Below are positions 9,776 to 21,400 of a stretch of DNA of 64,000 bases, piece after piece. A program made the translations under genes and the position numbers. Each line of letters begins with the position of its first letter. Within the stretch, counting starts at the first letter, position 1. The stretch is taken from positions 186,001 through 250,000 of the forward strand of contig JAKOON010000008.1 in the NCBI GenBank assembly GCA_022577435.1. The letters are read 5' to 3'. Origin of the DNA: Embiotoca jacksoni (lineage: Eukaryota > Chordata > Actinopteri > Embiotocidae). The notes beneath the pieces are model-generated. The model saw only the letters and a list, made by a program, of their open reading frames with translations, was not told where the DNA came from and ran no database searches.

Positions 9776-11190
9776 TACTGAAGTATCAAAATGACAAATA
9801 ATCCAACTTGAATTAGAAAGGACAGTAAATGGGGGTAGAGTCTATCTCTACTGGCAGGGAGTGAATGTCTCTTTTGTCCAGTGCTGCAAGAGCACCTCTG
9901 GAGCAGACAGCAGCTGCCAGCAGCCCTCTCATGGCGTGTTCAGACTAAACGCGAAGTAAATTAATCCTGTGAAGCAATTACATACAAAGTCAAAGCGAAA
10001 ATAGCAAAAGTCCGCAAATTCATACTGGGCAACGCGAAAGGACGCGAGTTGAAAATATTTAACTTGAGCAGCTGTACTGGCGCAAATAATGTAAGTGTGA
10101 CCAAGTGATAATACACAGGAGCCAGAATAAACTGGAACTTGAGACCAATGTCGACAAAGATGTGAGCTTTATTACATTATAAAAAATAAAACGTATCTCT
10201 AGTTGACTGGATAATCCAACTAAACACAGGGAATAATGAAGGGGTTGAAATAACTACGTTTAATACAAAAATCAAATCAACCATAAATTTATAACCAAAG
10301 AATGTGGGTCCAAACTGCACTGTCAGGGAGGCTGGTGGAACGTAAGGTGTAGAACAATTAAACACCACTGCAAACAAACTAATTGGAGCTAAACCAAACT
10401 ATTTAACAGCACTACAATATGTTGGAACTTAAAGAAATTCAAACAAAACATGCATAAAGACTGCCACCATTTTGTTCTCCCTGAAAGCCCAACTACAGCC
10501 ACACTGGAAGGAAATGAAACAGAAAAACAGCCCAAACAACTCTGTATTAAAACAAACTAAAACCTAACAAATGGTGGAAAAAGAACAGTGGCTGGCTTCT
10601 ATAAGTATCTGGTAATAAAATTAAGGAAACAAAAAAAATATTATTATACAAAAGAAACTTTACAACAACATTTTACAAACTATATGCAGAGTGGAAACAA
10701 AAGCAAATACCTTCCAGGCCTGAAACAAACCCCTTCCCCTCAGTTGGAAACACACAGGTGCCTAGAGACTATTTATTTTTAAAAAAAGGCCAAGTTAATA
10801 TGTTAAAAAGAACAATTGATTAACGCATCTTTTATTTTGTCTTAAAAGCTAAAAGACACCGTTCATCTTTATATTTCTTCACGACTAAAACCATGTTTTT
10901 CAACAAATCTTTTAAAACAAAAGGAGCCTACCAAAATCACCACCAAACGAAGGCAGGCCTCAGATTGAGCTCAGGTGTACAGGAAAGAGGCCAAGGTGAA
11001 CTTTATAGCCTCTCTCCTCCCTTCCTGTCTGGGTCCTAGTGCTAGACTGGTATCTGCCCGCCCACATAAGGCAACAATTTACTTAATGTTTTGTCTAAAC
11101 ACAGTCACTCTCTCTCCCCATTGGGATGATGCTGTTGCTGTTAGGGGGCTCATAATTGTTGTCCTCCGTATCAGACTCCTATGAGGGATC
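9776..11190. other. No recognised gene
   Basis: Contains a CGTTCAGACTAAACGCGAAG-type repeat-like stretch near 9925-10060 and AT-rich sequence. No exon or complete element could be defined. A leftward AATAAA-like signal near 10170-10190 hints at a decayed retroelement but is not sufficient to call one. Confidence 0.35.
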
Positions 11191-11204
11191 CAGTACACTG
11201 AGGT

Positions 11205-11600
11205 CGATGCAATGTTTTGCAGAATTGCACAACAAGCCACAACCTCTGCGGCAGAGGTGGGTTCGACCTTCAGGGCTTTAAAAAACATATTGCCCTCCGC
11301 CTTGGCTTACGAAATTTCCCCACTGTGGGATTAATAAAGTCTAAATCTATCTCTCATTAAAAAAGCCTGTTCAATTATATAGTGGGCTTTGGCATGGGGA
11401 TAGTTAAATCGTCTCTCCACTGCTCTCACAACAGGTTCCTGGTATGGTGTGACGATGTTGGGAGTGCAGGGGTAACGACTGTCTCCAAGAAGGTTGTATC
11501 CCTGCGGTGGGTAAAATTGTTGGACACAGATGGGACTGTTCCTTAACACCCGGGCATCATGCACAGTCCAGGAACCACCCCTTGTGTTCACACGCAGCCT
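11205..11600 (-). pseudogene. PIF/Harbinger (HARBI1-type) transposase remnant
   Basis: Minus-strand translation gives GGSWTVHDARVLRNSPI, then YNLLGDSRYP and VVRAVERRFNYPHAKAHYII followed by EQAF. This is the order of the second and third catalytic blocks of Harbinger DDE nucleases (HD-R, GDS-YP, ERRFN...ERAFG). The C-terminal ALKVEPTSAAEVVACCAILQ follows in another frame near 11288-11210, so at least one frameshift is present. The first catalytic Asp region and the partner Myb-like gene are not visible. It is a dead fragment. The family call is confident; the boundaries are approximate. Confidence 0.65.
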
Positions 11601-13166
11601 GTAGCTGAATAGAAAAAAGATAGCTTCGTATTTAAGTAGCAGGCTGCATCCTGCAAGTGTGGTTTGATACGGACTTGGCAGCCACCAATACTTCTCACAA
11701 CTTTGGAGAACGCAGGTGAGCCTGCCAGCTGAGAAAATCCATTCCCAATTGTTTCCAACTCTGTGGTTTGAGGGAGTGAAATTACTTTTAATTTTATATT
11801 TCACTTACCTACGTGTTATTTATATTTTGTGTTTAAGAGATTATTGTTTACTTGTTTGGGTGCTACAGTGTAAATGTTTATGACTATAGTCTTTTCGCAA
11901 AAAAGTATGTGAACACCTATTGCAGGGCTCTGTGCAAACCAGGCCAATCTAATGTTTTTTGTGCTGTCTACAAATACATGATGCTCAAAAGAAAGACTAG
12001 AAAAAAATTAAGCCAAAACAACACCTGAAGACACACAGGAGAAGTAATACTACATCCAAATGGTAATAGGGTCTGCTATGGAAATGCCAGCAAAAATAGA
12101 TCTTTTCAATCAAGATTTGATCGCTGCTAGTGATGTGGACGACCTTATCTAGAGTAGGCATCTGTGTACCAAAGTATTAACAATGACAACTGCACAGATA
12201 AGACTGTTGTCAGTCTGCTTTTTTAACAAGTTAATTTCTAATTACAGAGGTTGTTGTCACACTTTTGAGTGTTCGTAGTGTTGCTTTGTTTGCCGGTAAT
12301 ACAACTTCAAATTTAATAGGTTGTATTGAAGATTACTATATTACAGCCTGGTTACAGGTGCAGTGCATCGCGTTCCTGCGGAGATGGATAGAGTACTACC
12401 GGCACCTATGTAAAACAAAACACTGCTACAACATACAATGACAACAAAAAAAGGAGTGGAGGAGACCTACTGTTAGCAATCTGTGAGTGAGTCACCTTTA
12501 CTGGAAGAAGGGAGTCCAAGATGATGTCTACAAAATTGAAGGAATATAATGTAAACACAGTATAGCAGTGATTTACAGGGACACAAATCATGCAGACACT
12601 GCTCCATACCTGCGACGGTTGTGGTAGTTGGGTAAACCGAAATCGGGACATGTGTTTGATGTCAGGGAAGAGCTCAGAGGACCACTAGCGGCCTTTAAAC
12701 GGTGCGCACATACAGTGATTGGGTAGTAATGACATAGCACTAGTACAACCTGCCATGATTCCTATCTCCAATCTCTGGCATGCTGCGGTCACATCAGTTG
12801 TGGAGAAACACATTCTGACATACCAAAAGTACACCTTTAGTAAGTCTTACTCCTGACACCCTAAAGAAGTCAGACACACTACAGATAAGGTGTTCTCTCG
12901 ATCTAAAAAAACCCGACATGCACATCCCTTTTCTCATGTTAAGCTACTTGAATCTGATCCTACATTACACTAACATGCTCTATGCAACCTGCAAAACCTG
13001 GAATTCCAGCTTTTTTCATAGAAGTGTCAATTAGCTTATTGCTCTCCAGGTTTTTGTGGTGTAGGTATTCCACCTGCCCTGCACCATGCTTTTGGTATCA
13101 CTTATTGTTTTCCATACTATCCTGAAGAGCCTCCACAAGAATCTAAGTACATCAGGAGAACTTTTA
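11601..13166. other. No recognised gene
   Basis: AT-rich intergenic DNA. An open minus-strand extension upstream of the Harbinger fragment (to 11804) has no recognisable domain. Confidence 0.35.
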
Positions 13167-13168
13167 TA

Positions 13169-14746
13169 CACTGCTCAAAAAAATAAAGGGACCACTTAAA
13201 CAACACATCCTAGATCTCAATGAATGAAATATTCCAGTTGAAAATCTTTATTCATTACATAGTGGAATGTGTTGAGAACAAAATAACATAAGAATGATCA
13301 ATGGAAATCAAAATCATTATCCCATGGAGGTCTGGATTCAGAATCATACTCAAAATAAAAGTGAAAAAATTAGATAACAGGCTGATCCAACTTCTGTGGA
13401 AATTCCTCAAGACAAGTCAAAATGAGGCTCCGTAGTGTGTGTGGCCTCCACGTGCTTGTATGCACTCTTTACAACGCCTGGGCATGCTCCTGATGAGACC
13501 ACGGATGTTCTCCTGAGGGATCTCCTCCCAGACCTGGATCAAAGCATCAGTCAACTCCTGGACAGTCTGTGGTGCGACATGGCGTTGGTGGATGGAACGA
13601 GACATGATGTCCCAGATGTGCTGCCAGATTCAGGTCTGGGGAACAGGCAGGCCAGTCCATAGCATCAATGCCTTCATCATGCAGGAACTGCTGACACACT
13701 CCAGCCACATGAGGCCGAGCATTGTCATGCGTTAGAAGGAACCCAGGGCCCACTGCACCAGCATATGGTCTTACAATGGGTCTGAGGATCTCATCCCGGG
13801 ACCTAATGGCAGTCAGGGTACCTCTGGCTAGCACATGGAGGGCTGTGAGGCCCTCCAAAGAAATGCCTCCCCAGACCATTGCTGACCCACCGCCAAACCG
13901 GTCACGCTGGAGGATGTTGCAGGCAGCAGAACGTTCTCCACGGCGTCTCCAGACTCTGTCACGTCTGTCACATGTGCTCAGTGTGAACCTGCTCTCATCT
14001 GTGAAGAGCACAGGGCGCCGATGGAGAAGCTGCCAATCTTGGTGTTCTCTGGCAAATGCCGATCGCCCTGCACGGTGTTGGGCTGTAACCACAGGCCCCA
14101 CTTGTGGACGTTGGGCCCTCATACCACCCTCATGGAGTCTGTTTCTGACAGTTTGAGCATAAACATGCACATTAGTGGCCTGCTGGAGGTCATTTTGTAG
14201 GGCTCTGGCAGTGATCCTCCTGTTCCTCCTTGCACAAAGGAGCAGATAGCGGTCCCGCTGCTGGGTTGTTGTCCTCCTGTGGACCCCTCCACGTCTCCTG
14301 GTGGACCAGCCTGTCTCCCGGTATCTCCTCCGTGCTCTTGACACTGTGCTGACAGACACAGCAAACCTTCTTGCCACAGCATGCATTGATGTGCCATCCT
14401 GGATGAGTTGCACTACCTGATCAACTTCTGTGGGTTGTAGACACCGCCTCATGCTACCTCTAGTGGTGAGGGCACTGGCAAAATGCAAAAGGGACCAAAA
14501 ATCCGCCAGAAAGGATGAGGACAGAGAAATGGTCTGTGGTCACCACCTGCAGAACCATTCCTTTATAGGGTTGTCTTGATAATTGCCTCATTTCCACCTG
14601 TTGTCTGTTCCATTTGCACAACAGTAGGTAAAATTGATTCACAATCAGTGTTGCTTCCTAACTGGACAGGTTGATTTCCCAGAAGTGTGATTGACTTGGA
14701 GTTACATTGTGTTGTTTAAGTGTTCCCTTTATTTTTTTGAGCAGTG
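13169..14746 (-). mobile_element. Tc1-like DNA transposon with intact ends
   Basis: A 1578-bp element. Both ends read CACTGCTCAAAAAAATAAAG inwards, with about 38-bp terminal inverted repeats that differ by one base (GGGACCACTTAAACAACACA versus GGGAACACTTAAACAACACA). TA dinucleotides flank both ends (13167-13168, 14747-14748), the Tc1/mariner target duplication. The interior is almost filled by a minus-strand transposase gene that carries a frameshift. With good ends it could still be moved by a related transposase supplied in trans. Confidence 0.92.
13417..14452 (-). pseudogene. Tc1-like transposase, frameshifted at the catalytic Glu
   Basis: The frame opens MRRCLQPTEVDQVVQLIQDG and shows a paired-type helix-turn-helix (VARRFAVSVSTVSRARRRY), then DDE blocks: VLFTDESRFTL (first Asp), GGSAMVWGGIS, and LTHDNARPHVA (second Asp). 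After WPACSPDLN a small deletion/substitution near 13630 shifts the frame. The remaining C-terminus (MSRSIHQRHVAPQTVQELTD onward, to 13417) lies in another frame. The third acidic residue, normally in a PIEH motif just after PDLN, is lost. Normal Tc1 length is about 340 residues, which the two frames together match. Only this one lesion was noticed. Confidence 0.9.
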
Positions 14747-14748
14747 TA

Positions 14749-15009
14749 TATATGTAGTATATATCCTATTTGGCCAATGGGGACAATGAAAGCTTTTATG
14801 TTCTATATCGGTCCACTTCTATTCTGATTAAACAACCTCTTAACAAAGCAAAATGGATCCCTAAAAAGGAAGCCCTAACTCTTTTTCTCGTCTAATGTTC
14901 TGCCTTCCTCAGTACTGTTAGTCAATTTCTAAGTTTTTGCTGCAACACCTCAATTCCATGTCTTTCCTCTTCAGTTGCAGGTAGTTAGCTGCTGTCTTTC
15001 CTTTACCAA
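14749..15009. other. No recognised feature
   Basis: Short AT-rich spacer between the Tc1-like element and a LINE-tail repeat. Confidence 0.4.
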
Positions 15010-15245
15010 CCTCAATTCAATTCAATTCAATTTTATTTATATAGCGCCAAATCACAACAGAAGTTATTTCATGGCACTAGACACATCAAAATCCTTACAG
15101 CAGAACTTTACAATATTATACAGAGAAGCCCAACAATTCAACAATTCCCACGTAAACTAGGAGGGAAAAACTCCTCTTTAAGGGACAAAACCCTCCAGCA
15201 CAGGGAAGGAAAAACTCCCTCTTAACAGGAAGAAAACTCCGACAA
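15010..15245 (-). repeat. LINE 3'-tail repeat, copy B
   Basis: A (AATTC)4-like run, then TTTTATTTATATAGCGCCAA, ATCACAACAG, TTATTTCATGGCACTAGACA and the CCTCTTTAAGGGA block. This is a well preserved copy of the family seen at 8819 and 47640. Confidence 0.65.
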
Positions 15246-15399
15246 ACCTCTCTATTTCTTTCTGTCTTCTGGATTTAACTACTTCTTGAACCTGTGCTTT
15301 CTTTTAATTAGTACCGTAAATCCATCAGCACAATAATGGTAAATAACATCTCCAAATTTCACTTAGCCTCTGCTGTCCCTTTCGAACTCTCTGACACCT

Positions 15400-15735
15400 C
15401 CACCACATCTATATTTAGCCTACTGACTGCCACACTTTGCTCTCATCTGCTCTTGGCCGAGTGACAAGCTTTACCCTCACTGCTACTCTAACTATTAGGC
15501 CGGGCCTCATTCACATGCCCCCTCTTCAGTGCTTGCACCACTGTCCTCTGTGTATTGGGTACTTTTGATATCCAGCAAACTGTGACTTTCTACCTGCTGC
15601 TGGACTGCAGTCGAATATCTTGATTTACTTAGGATGTTGAACTTAGGAAGTAGTAACCATTGCAAGCTCTTTTTCCTCTCTTGTTGTATTTTAGGGCCCT
15701 GAGCTGTTGTCACCTGCTAACCGAAACAACAAACC
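15400..15735 (+). repeat. Dispersed repeat, inverted partner at 47285-47520
   Basis: CTGACTGCCACACTT, GGGCCTCATTCAC and CTTTCTACCTG...TGGACT.CAGTCGA recur as reverse complement at 47285-47520. The type is unknown; no coding potential was recognised. Confidence 0.45.
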
Positions 15736-16665
15736 TGCAGTTCCCATCTTTTCCCCACTGAGCCATTGTCTTCCCTTGATGTGCTAATCCTTACCCATGG
15801 GTCGATCCTTCTCTTGGTCATTTCCGTTCCATGGCCTGTAGCTGAGTGATCTGTCTGAGTCCTCCACCCCTACTTTTCCAGACTCCAGGGGTGTATCTAG
15901 GGATGTCGTTCTATTCTCTGTAGATGTGGCTTGTTTGGGGGCAGTGGAACTGCTTGCACTGGTGGGGTTTATTCCCTCCCATCAGCTGTTGCTCCATGCT
16001 GCCATCACTAATTTCCTTAGTTGACAGCTGCTCTATTCACAGCAATCACCGACTGTCATTTTGGGGCTATTTTTGACCAGAATATGTCATTTAACTCACA
16101 TAAATTAAGTCTCTAGGAATTCTTCTTTTCACCTGTGCAATATTGTTAAAATTAGGAAAAGCTGGAAAAGCTAGTCCATGCCATTGTCACTTCCAGACTA
16201 GACTATTGTTAAATATTATTAGCAGAATGTCCCAATAACTCTCTGAATAAAACCCCTGCCTTGTGCTGTCCCCATCTTTATCACCCCCCTTTTTTTTTTT
16301 TTTTTCCATCAAACCATCATCTCAAGATTTTCCTTGTGCTTTTCGACCAGTTCAATGGACCACAAGGGGAAAGATGAAGCGTCTTTTGAGGTCGGCTGTC
16401 GGCTACCTGTTGTAGCTGTAAAAATGTATTGACTTTGTGTTTCATGACAGAGGTTGTAATGGGAATCTCTGAGCCAGAAGGTTTTCTGAAAAATCCCCGA
16501 GTGGCCCTCAATAGCCCAGAAGCACTTTTGCATTGGGCTTTATTTTTCAGACCTGTAAGCTATGCCATTTTTACAAAGGCAGATCAAAAAGTTGCCAGAC
16601 TGCTTGTGTTTTGCATGAACGGTAAACAGTCCAAACATGTGAGCAGAGCAGGGGGGGACTATACC
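15736..16665. other. No recognised gene
   Basis: Unassigned sequence, including a poly-T run near 16289-16306. No exon or element boundary was identified. Confidence 0.35.
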
Positions 16666-16673
16666 CTCTATAC

Positions 16674-17136
16674 CAGGGGTGTCAAACTCATTTTAGTTAA
16701 GGGGCTACATACTGCCCACTTTCATCTCAAGTGGGCCAGACCAGTAAATTCATAGCATAATAACGCATACATAACGACAATATTTCTCTATGTTTAAATC
16801 ATTGGTGAAGGTTTTTGGATGTTAAACCCTATTTTAAGGTCTTTCTACAATAAACCAGAAATATAAAGACCAAAAACTCAGACATCAGCCCACTGTTTAT
16901 CTGCCTGGGCTCTCCTCTGCAGATTCCCTAGCAGCGAGCGCTGCTGCCTGTGGCAATGAGTGCTTCTGCCTCCGGAGCAGACATTGCATTTACGCTGTTT
17001 TACGCAATTGATTAAAAAATTACAAAATGTTTGTACTCATAAACCTCCATATTCTCATAGAAATGCAATCTATGTCTTTCTGCAATTTTCACACTTAGCA
17101 AAGTCCGGCCCGCGGGCCGTATGTTTGACACTCCTG
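16674..17136. mobile_element. hAT-type MITE with perfect 8-bp target duplication
   Basis: The left end CAGGGGTGTCAAACTCA and the right end ATGTTTGACACTCCTG form inverted termini. CTCTATAC is duplicated exactly at 16666-16673 and 17137-17144. An 8-bp duplication and CAGGGGTGTCAA...TTGACAC(C/T)CCTG ends are typical of hAT elements. The 463-bp interior (with GGCCCGCGGGCC near the right end) has no transposase. Confidence 0.88.
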
Positions 17137-17144
17137 CTCTATAC

Positions 17145-17394
17145 CCTTCCAAGTTTAGTAGCTTGGTCAACTTCACTACCTGAGTTACACACATTTTTAA
17201 AACCACTGGCAGTGAGGAACGACATATCCTGGTGTGTTGCTGCCTGGGGGACCCCTCTGCCATGCAAGCTCGAACTGCTGGCTGCCCATAGGGCAAGGAC
17301 CCAAGATTAGTGGAATAAACTGAACCGCAGCGCCCTCTGTGGACAGAACCTGGCTAATAGAGACGAGCAAGTACACCATTATCTGTCTCTGTAT
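17145..17394. other. No recognised feature
   Basis: Continuation of the sequence split by the hAT-type MITE. No gene seen. Confidence 0.4.
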
Positions 17395-17820
17395 CTGTTG
17401 AAACAACTAAATGATCTGTATCCATATCTGTACTCGGTGGGTGGGGCTTAATCCTGAAGTGTGTGGTGCTCAGACCGGAAGTGCGTGACGTAATCGGAAG
17501 TTGGTCAACTAAGCCTGAGATTGATATGGATTGATAAAAAAATTGGTAAATTTATAATTTATTTGAAAACTATTTACAGAACAGCCCCAGAATTGAGCTT
17601 CAGAGCAATGTTTTTGATCACAAGGGAAAGAGAACTATTTACAGAACAAGTTTTTTCTTTTGTTTATAAAAGTTTTATTCTTAAATATTTATTGTTGAGC
17701 TATTGAGAATAATGTTAGGCTAGTCATATGAAAGAAAATAAAAAAAATAATATACTTTACTTTGTATTGTTCAGAAAATAATGTTGGTGTGTGTCTATCT
17801 GACTTTATGTATGTGTGTGG

Positions 17821-17854
<34 letters not shown>

Positions 17855-18060
17855 GTGGGGGGATATCTTAATGAGGTAGGAGAGAGCTGATTGAGGAAAA
17901 CCAGTAGAGTGATGAGCTGTAACTTGCGATGTGTCCGGTGAGAGCAAAGTTTCCTGAGTAACTCGGGTGAAGATATTTTATACAAACTTGATTGAAACGA
18001 GCCGATGCCCGAAATTAACAAGAGTCACGCATTGTTAATTCCTGTGAACGTTGGATACTG
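17395..18060. repeat. Dispersed repeat, inverted partner at 52495-53170
   Basis: Shares, in reverse complement, many blocks with 52495-53170: ATTGATATGGATTGAT, AACTATTTACAGA, AGCAATGTTTTT, AATAATATACTTTACTTTGT, CTGAGTAACTCGG and TTGATTGAAACGAG-like. Each copy carries its own (TG/CA)n or poly-C tract in the middle (here TG at 17823-17852). It is likely a long non-autonomous element. Confidence 0.5.
17823..17852. repeat. (TG)n microsatellite
   Basis: Fifteen uninterrupted TG units followed by G-rich sequence, inside the 17.4-18.1 kb repeat. Confidence 0.9.
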
Positions 18061-18416
18061 ACAAGGGCGTGTGTGTCTGTGTCTCAAACTGCAGCAGTCT
18101 GTGTTAGTGAGGAGGCTCGGCTCGGTGTGTAGCTGTGTGGACACAAAGGTTGCTGATCTAAACTATCAGCTGATAACAAGCTGACTTGTTTGACGTGTAG
18201 ATTGATATGAGTAGATAGGGCCTACAGGAAGTTGGAGCAGTGTGAAAGTTATTCTCACAGCGCTGTTTTTATTATAATGTGTGATACTGTTCAAAACATG
18301 AAAAATGCAAACCTGTAGAATACTTTGTTCCAAATTAAATCCAAGTGGATGTGTATTCATAAAATGTACAACAAACTCTAATAAAACTTGTTTTCCAAAG
18401 AAGATGTCTGCATTTC

Positions 18417-18422
18417 TTTATT
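18417..18422 (-). terminator. Poly(A) signal for the BtpA-family gene
   Basis: AATAAA on the minus strand, 50 bases beyond the TGA stop (18474-18472). Position and sequence suit a very short 3' UTR. Confidence 0.65.
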
Positions 18423-18471
18423 GTGGAAATACAAACATGTTTAAAGCATTGAGGTGATGACAGAAAACCTT

Positions 18472-21400
18472 TCATTTTCGAAGGTCACGTATTTTTCCTA
18501 TGAATCTCTTGACTTGGTCCGGGTCTACTGCACTGGCCCAGTTGCCACCATACTTAAAATGAGAACCGATGATCATGCCATTTGCATCAAGGTAGTTTTC
18601 AATGTTGTCATAGGTCATTCCAGAACCTACCAACACCGGGATTTTCACAGATCGGGAAACCTCTGCAAAAACAAGGAAACAGCAGAACAGTGGCATCCAA
18701 AATGAAAATCTATATTATAATTCAAGTAATCTCTGTATATACGTATGTATGCATGTTTATGTGTTTGCGCCTCACATATCTTGTGTGCCATCTGCTTCAA
18801 ACTTGGTGGGTGTGTTGCTGGGGACTCAAGGGTGTGCATTGACAATTTTCGTGCCTTTTGGACATGAGACATGTTTGATATTAAAACCCTGTTTCCCAAA
18901 AAGTTGGGATGCTGTGTAAAATGTAAATAAAACAGAATGCACTGATTTGCAAATCCCATAAACCCAGATTTAACTGAAAATACACCAAAAACAACATGTG
19001 AAAAGGAGAAATTTCATTGTTTTATGAAAAACAAATGCTTATTTTGAATTTGTTTCCAGCAACATGTCTCAAAAAAGTTGGGACATGGGCAACAAAAGAC
19101 TGTAGTAGTAGTTTCCAGCTTCAAATTCAAAATAAGCATATATATTACATAAAACAATTACACGTCTTCAACATTTGGTACGTTGTCTTTAAACCAGTTT
19201 TAATTAAATGTGTTTATACAATTAGTAAATCATCGCCTTCTGTTTAAATTTACATTCTACACAGAGTTCAACTTTTTTGGGAAACGGGGTTGTAATTAAC
19301 TTTGATAAAAAAGGGGAACTGGCAACGATAGCTCTGTGAAGTAGGGTGGATGGAACCTCGCCGTAAAGCAGCAGTTCAACAGCAGCAGACCCTTCTCTGC
19401 TGACATAATCTGCTTCTCTTCCAACTGTACTGGCTCAGCTTGGCTCAGCTCAAATCTAATCGCATTTTTTGTTTTCCATTGTCCGTGGATGGTATGTGGC
19501 ACCTGCTACTATTTTAGTATCACTGCTGTTGGGTTTCCAAGTGAGCTAAACCAATATTAAAAGTTGACATCAAAACACTGCAGGCAAGGAGCTACAACAG
19601 TGTGATGGCCATGGTCTCTTTTCAGAGGTGCAGACTCCTGAAAGTATGTGTTCTGTCCTTTACTGGAGTAGTTTATTGAATAGGTAGATATTTGCAACAT
19701 GTTCGACATTCGTAAATGTAAATAAAAGGGCGCAGTTGCAGTTCCACTGCGCATTAGGACGGACATGGTCAAACGTCTGTTGATGTTTTACTTACTTTTG
19801 CTGCGAGTTTTCTAAACTTCACTTATTATTGTAGAGTTTATAGTGACTTTTCTGTATACCAAAAAGTCTCTATAGTAATGGCTGCATGCAGCAGCGGCCA
19901 CAAGTAATGGCAGCTGCTCCACGTGTGCCCCAGGTACAGATGTGCTTGTGCAGAGCAGTCAGCTGTCACTGTCATCCCTGAAGGAAAGCCAAGTGATGCC
20001 AGCTTATAAACCTGCCCCTTTCCCTTGACTCACGCTTTGGCAAAAACATTAAGCCTATGATCAACAGAGTGGAGATGGTGCGGAAGGCCTCCGAGCAGCT
20101 GGGTTCCCATCTTCATCCTCAGCAGCCTCATCCTCAGCAGCAACAACAAAAGTTTTGACGTAAGGACTGTTCTCATTGTAGAGCACCCACTGGCAACCCA
20201 AGAGTGTGATCCTTTGCTGAATCGAGAGACCGGGCAGGGCGGTTCCATTGGCCCTCCCGAAGCCTCTGTCTCAGGCAGGAGAAATGTCAGATGCGTGATT
20301 TTCATTAAAGGGCATCGTGTCAAAGTATACATCCTCTTTAGAGAGCTTCATCCCTGCACTAACGCTAACACACAGGTGAGCAGTAATGTTAGCTAGATAT
20401 GAGGGCGAAGAAGCGCTACTTTGAGAGGAGCATGACGCCTTCTTCTGACAGCCTCCGACAGCTTCTTGAGAACAATCAGTGCGCAAGACCCATCCTTCCT
20501 CAGCGGCTTCTCAAACACCTCACACTCTGCTCTGAGTGCTTATACACAGATTAGCCGTGCTATTAAGACCACACATCTGTCATCGTTAATGAAGTTAAGG
20601 CTACAGCTAGGCAATCAGCTAACAATGTGTTTGTGCTACATCGGAAAAGCAAACCGCGCCAATTCCTCTTTCTGTCAGTTCTCCAAAGAAAAGTGGGAGA
20701 GAGGAGCCACAGTTCTCACATTGTAATGACTATGAGCAACTGTGGTAGCTACAGGTCTACACCAGCTGCTACCTCAAACATCAATAACATCACACGTGAC
20801 GTTCGTATGGAAACCAACACGCCCACTGAACTTTTGCCGTCACAGAGGCCTTCTGACCTCCCTCAAACCGCTTTCCATGGTGGGAAGAAGATGTCGGGTT
20901 GTCTGTTCTCTCTGCCAGGCAGCGGTCTCTCTGCTCGCCTGCACACGGATCGTTATCCAGAGTGGGTGTATCTGTGTTGACCTTTCCCATCCTGGCTGGA
21001 CAAAACACTGTGGAGGGAAGTATGCATTATAGTTTTGCCAACAACCTCCACCTTTCAACGGCATCTTGTGGAGAGGAGAAAGTCTTGACCCTGAGGAAGG
21101 CAGCAATAATAGTGGTCCCTCAGTCGGCGGAAGAGAAGGAATTTTCTTCCATTATTTCCAATTTCCTAAAACATTGGAAGCCGCATATTAATGAGTTACA
21201 TCACACATCCTTTCTGCATGCTGACAGTCAAACAGGCGACTGGATCACATCCATAGATGTGACGGACGCATTTTTCCACGTTCTTATTTTGCCGCCACAG
21301 GAAATATCTACATTTTGCTGTGGGAGAGGGAGTGTAACAGTACACCCGTCCCCCATTTGGATATTCATTGGCTGCGAGCACCTTCTCCAAATGTGTGGAG

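Noticed and set aside
18883..19293. Extra exon of the BtpA gene
   Set aside because: The sequence is a MITE with inverted termini and the flanking exons already join in phase.
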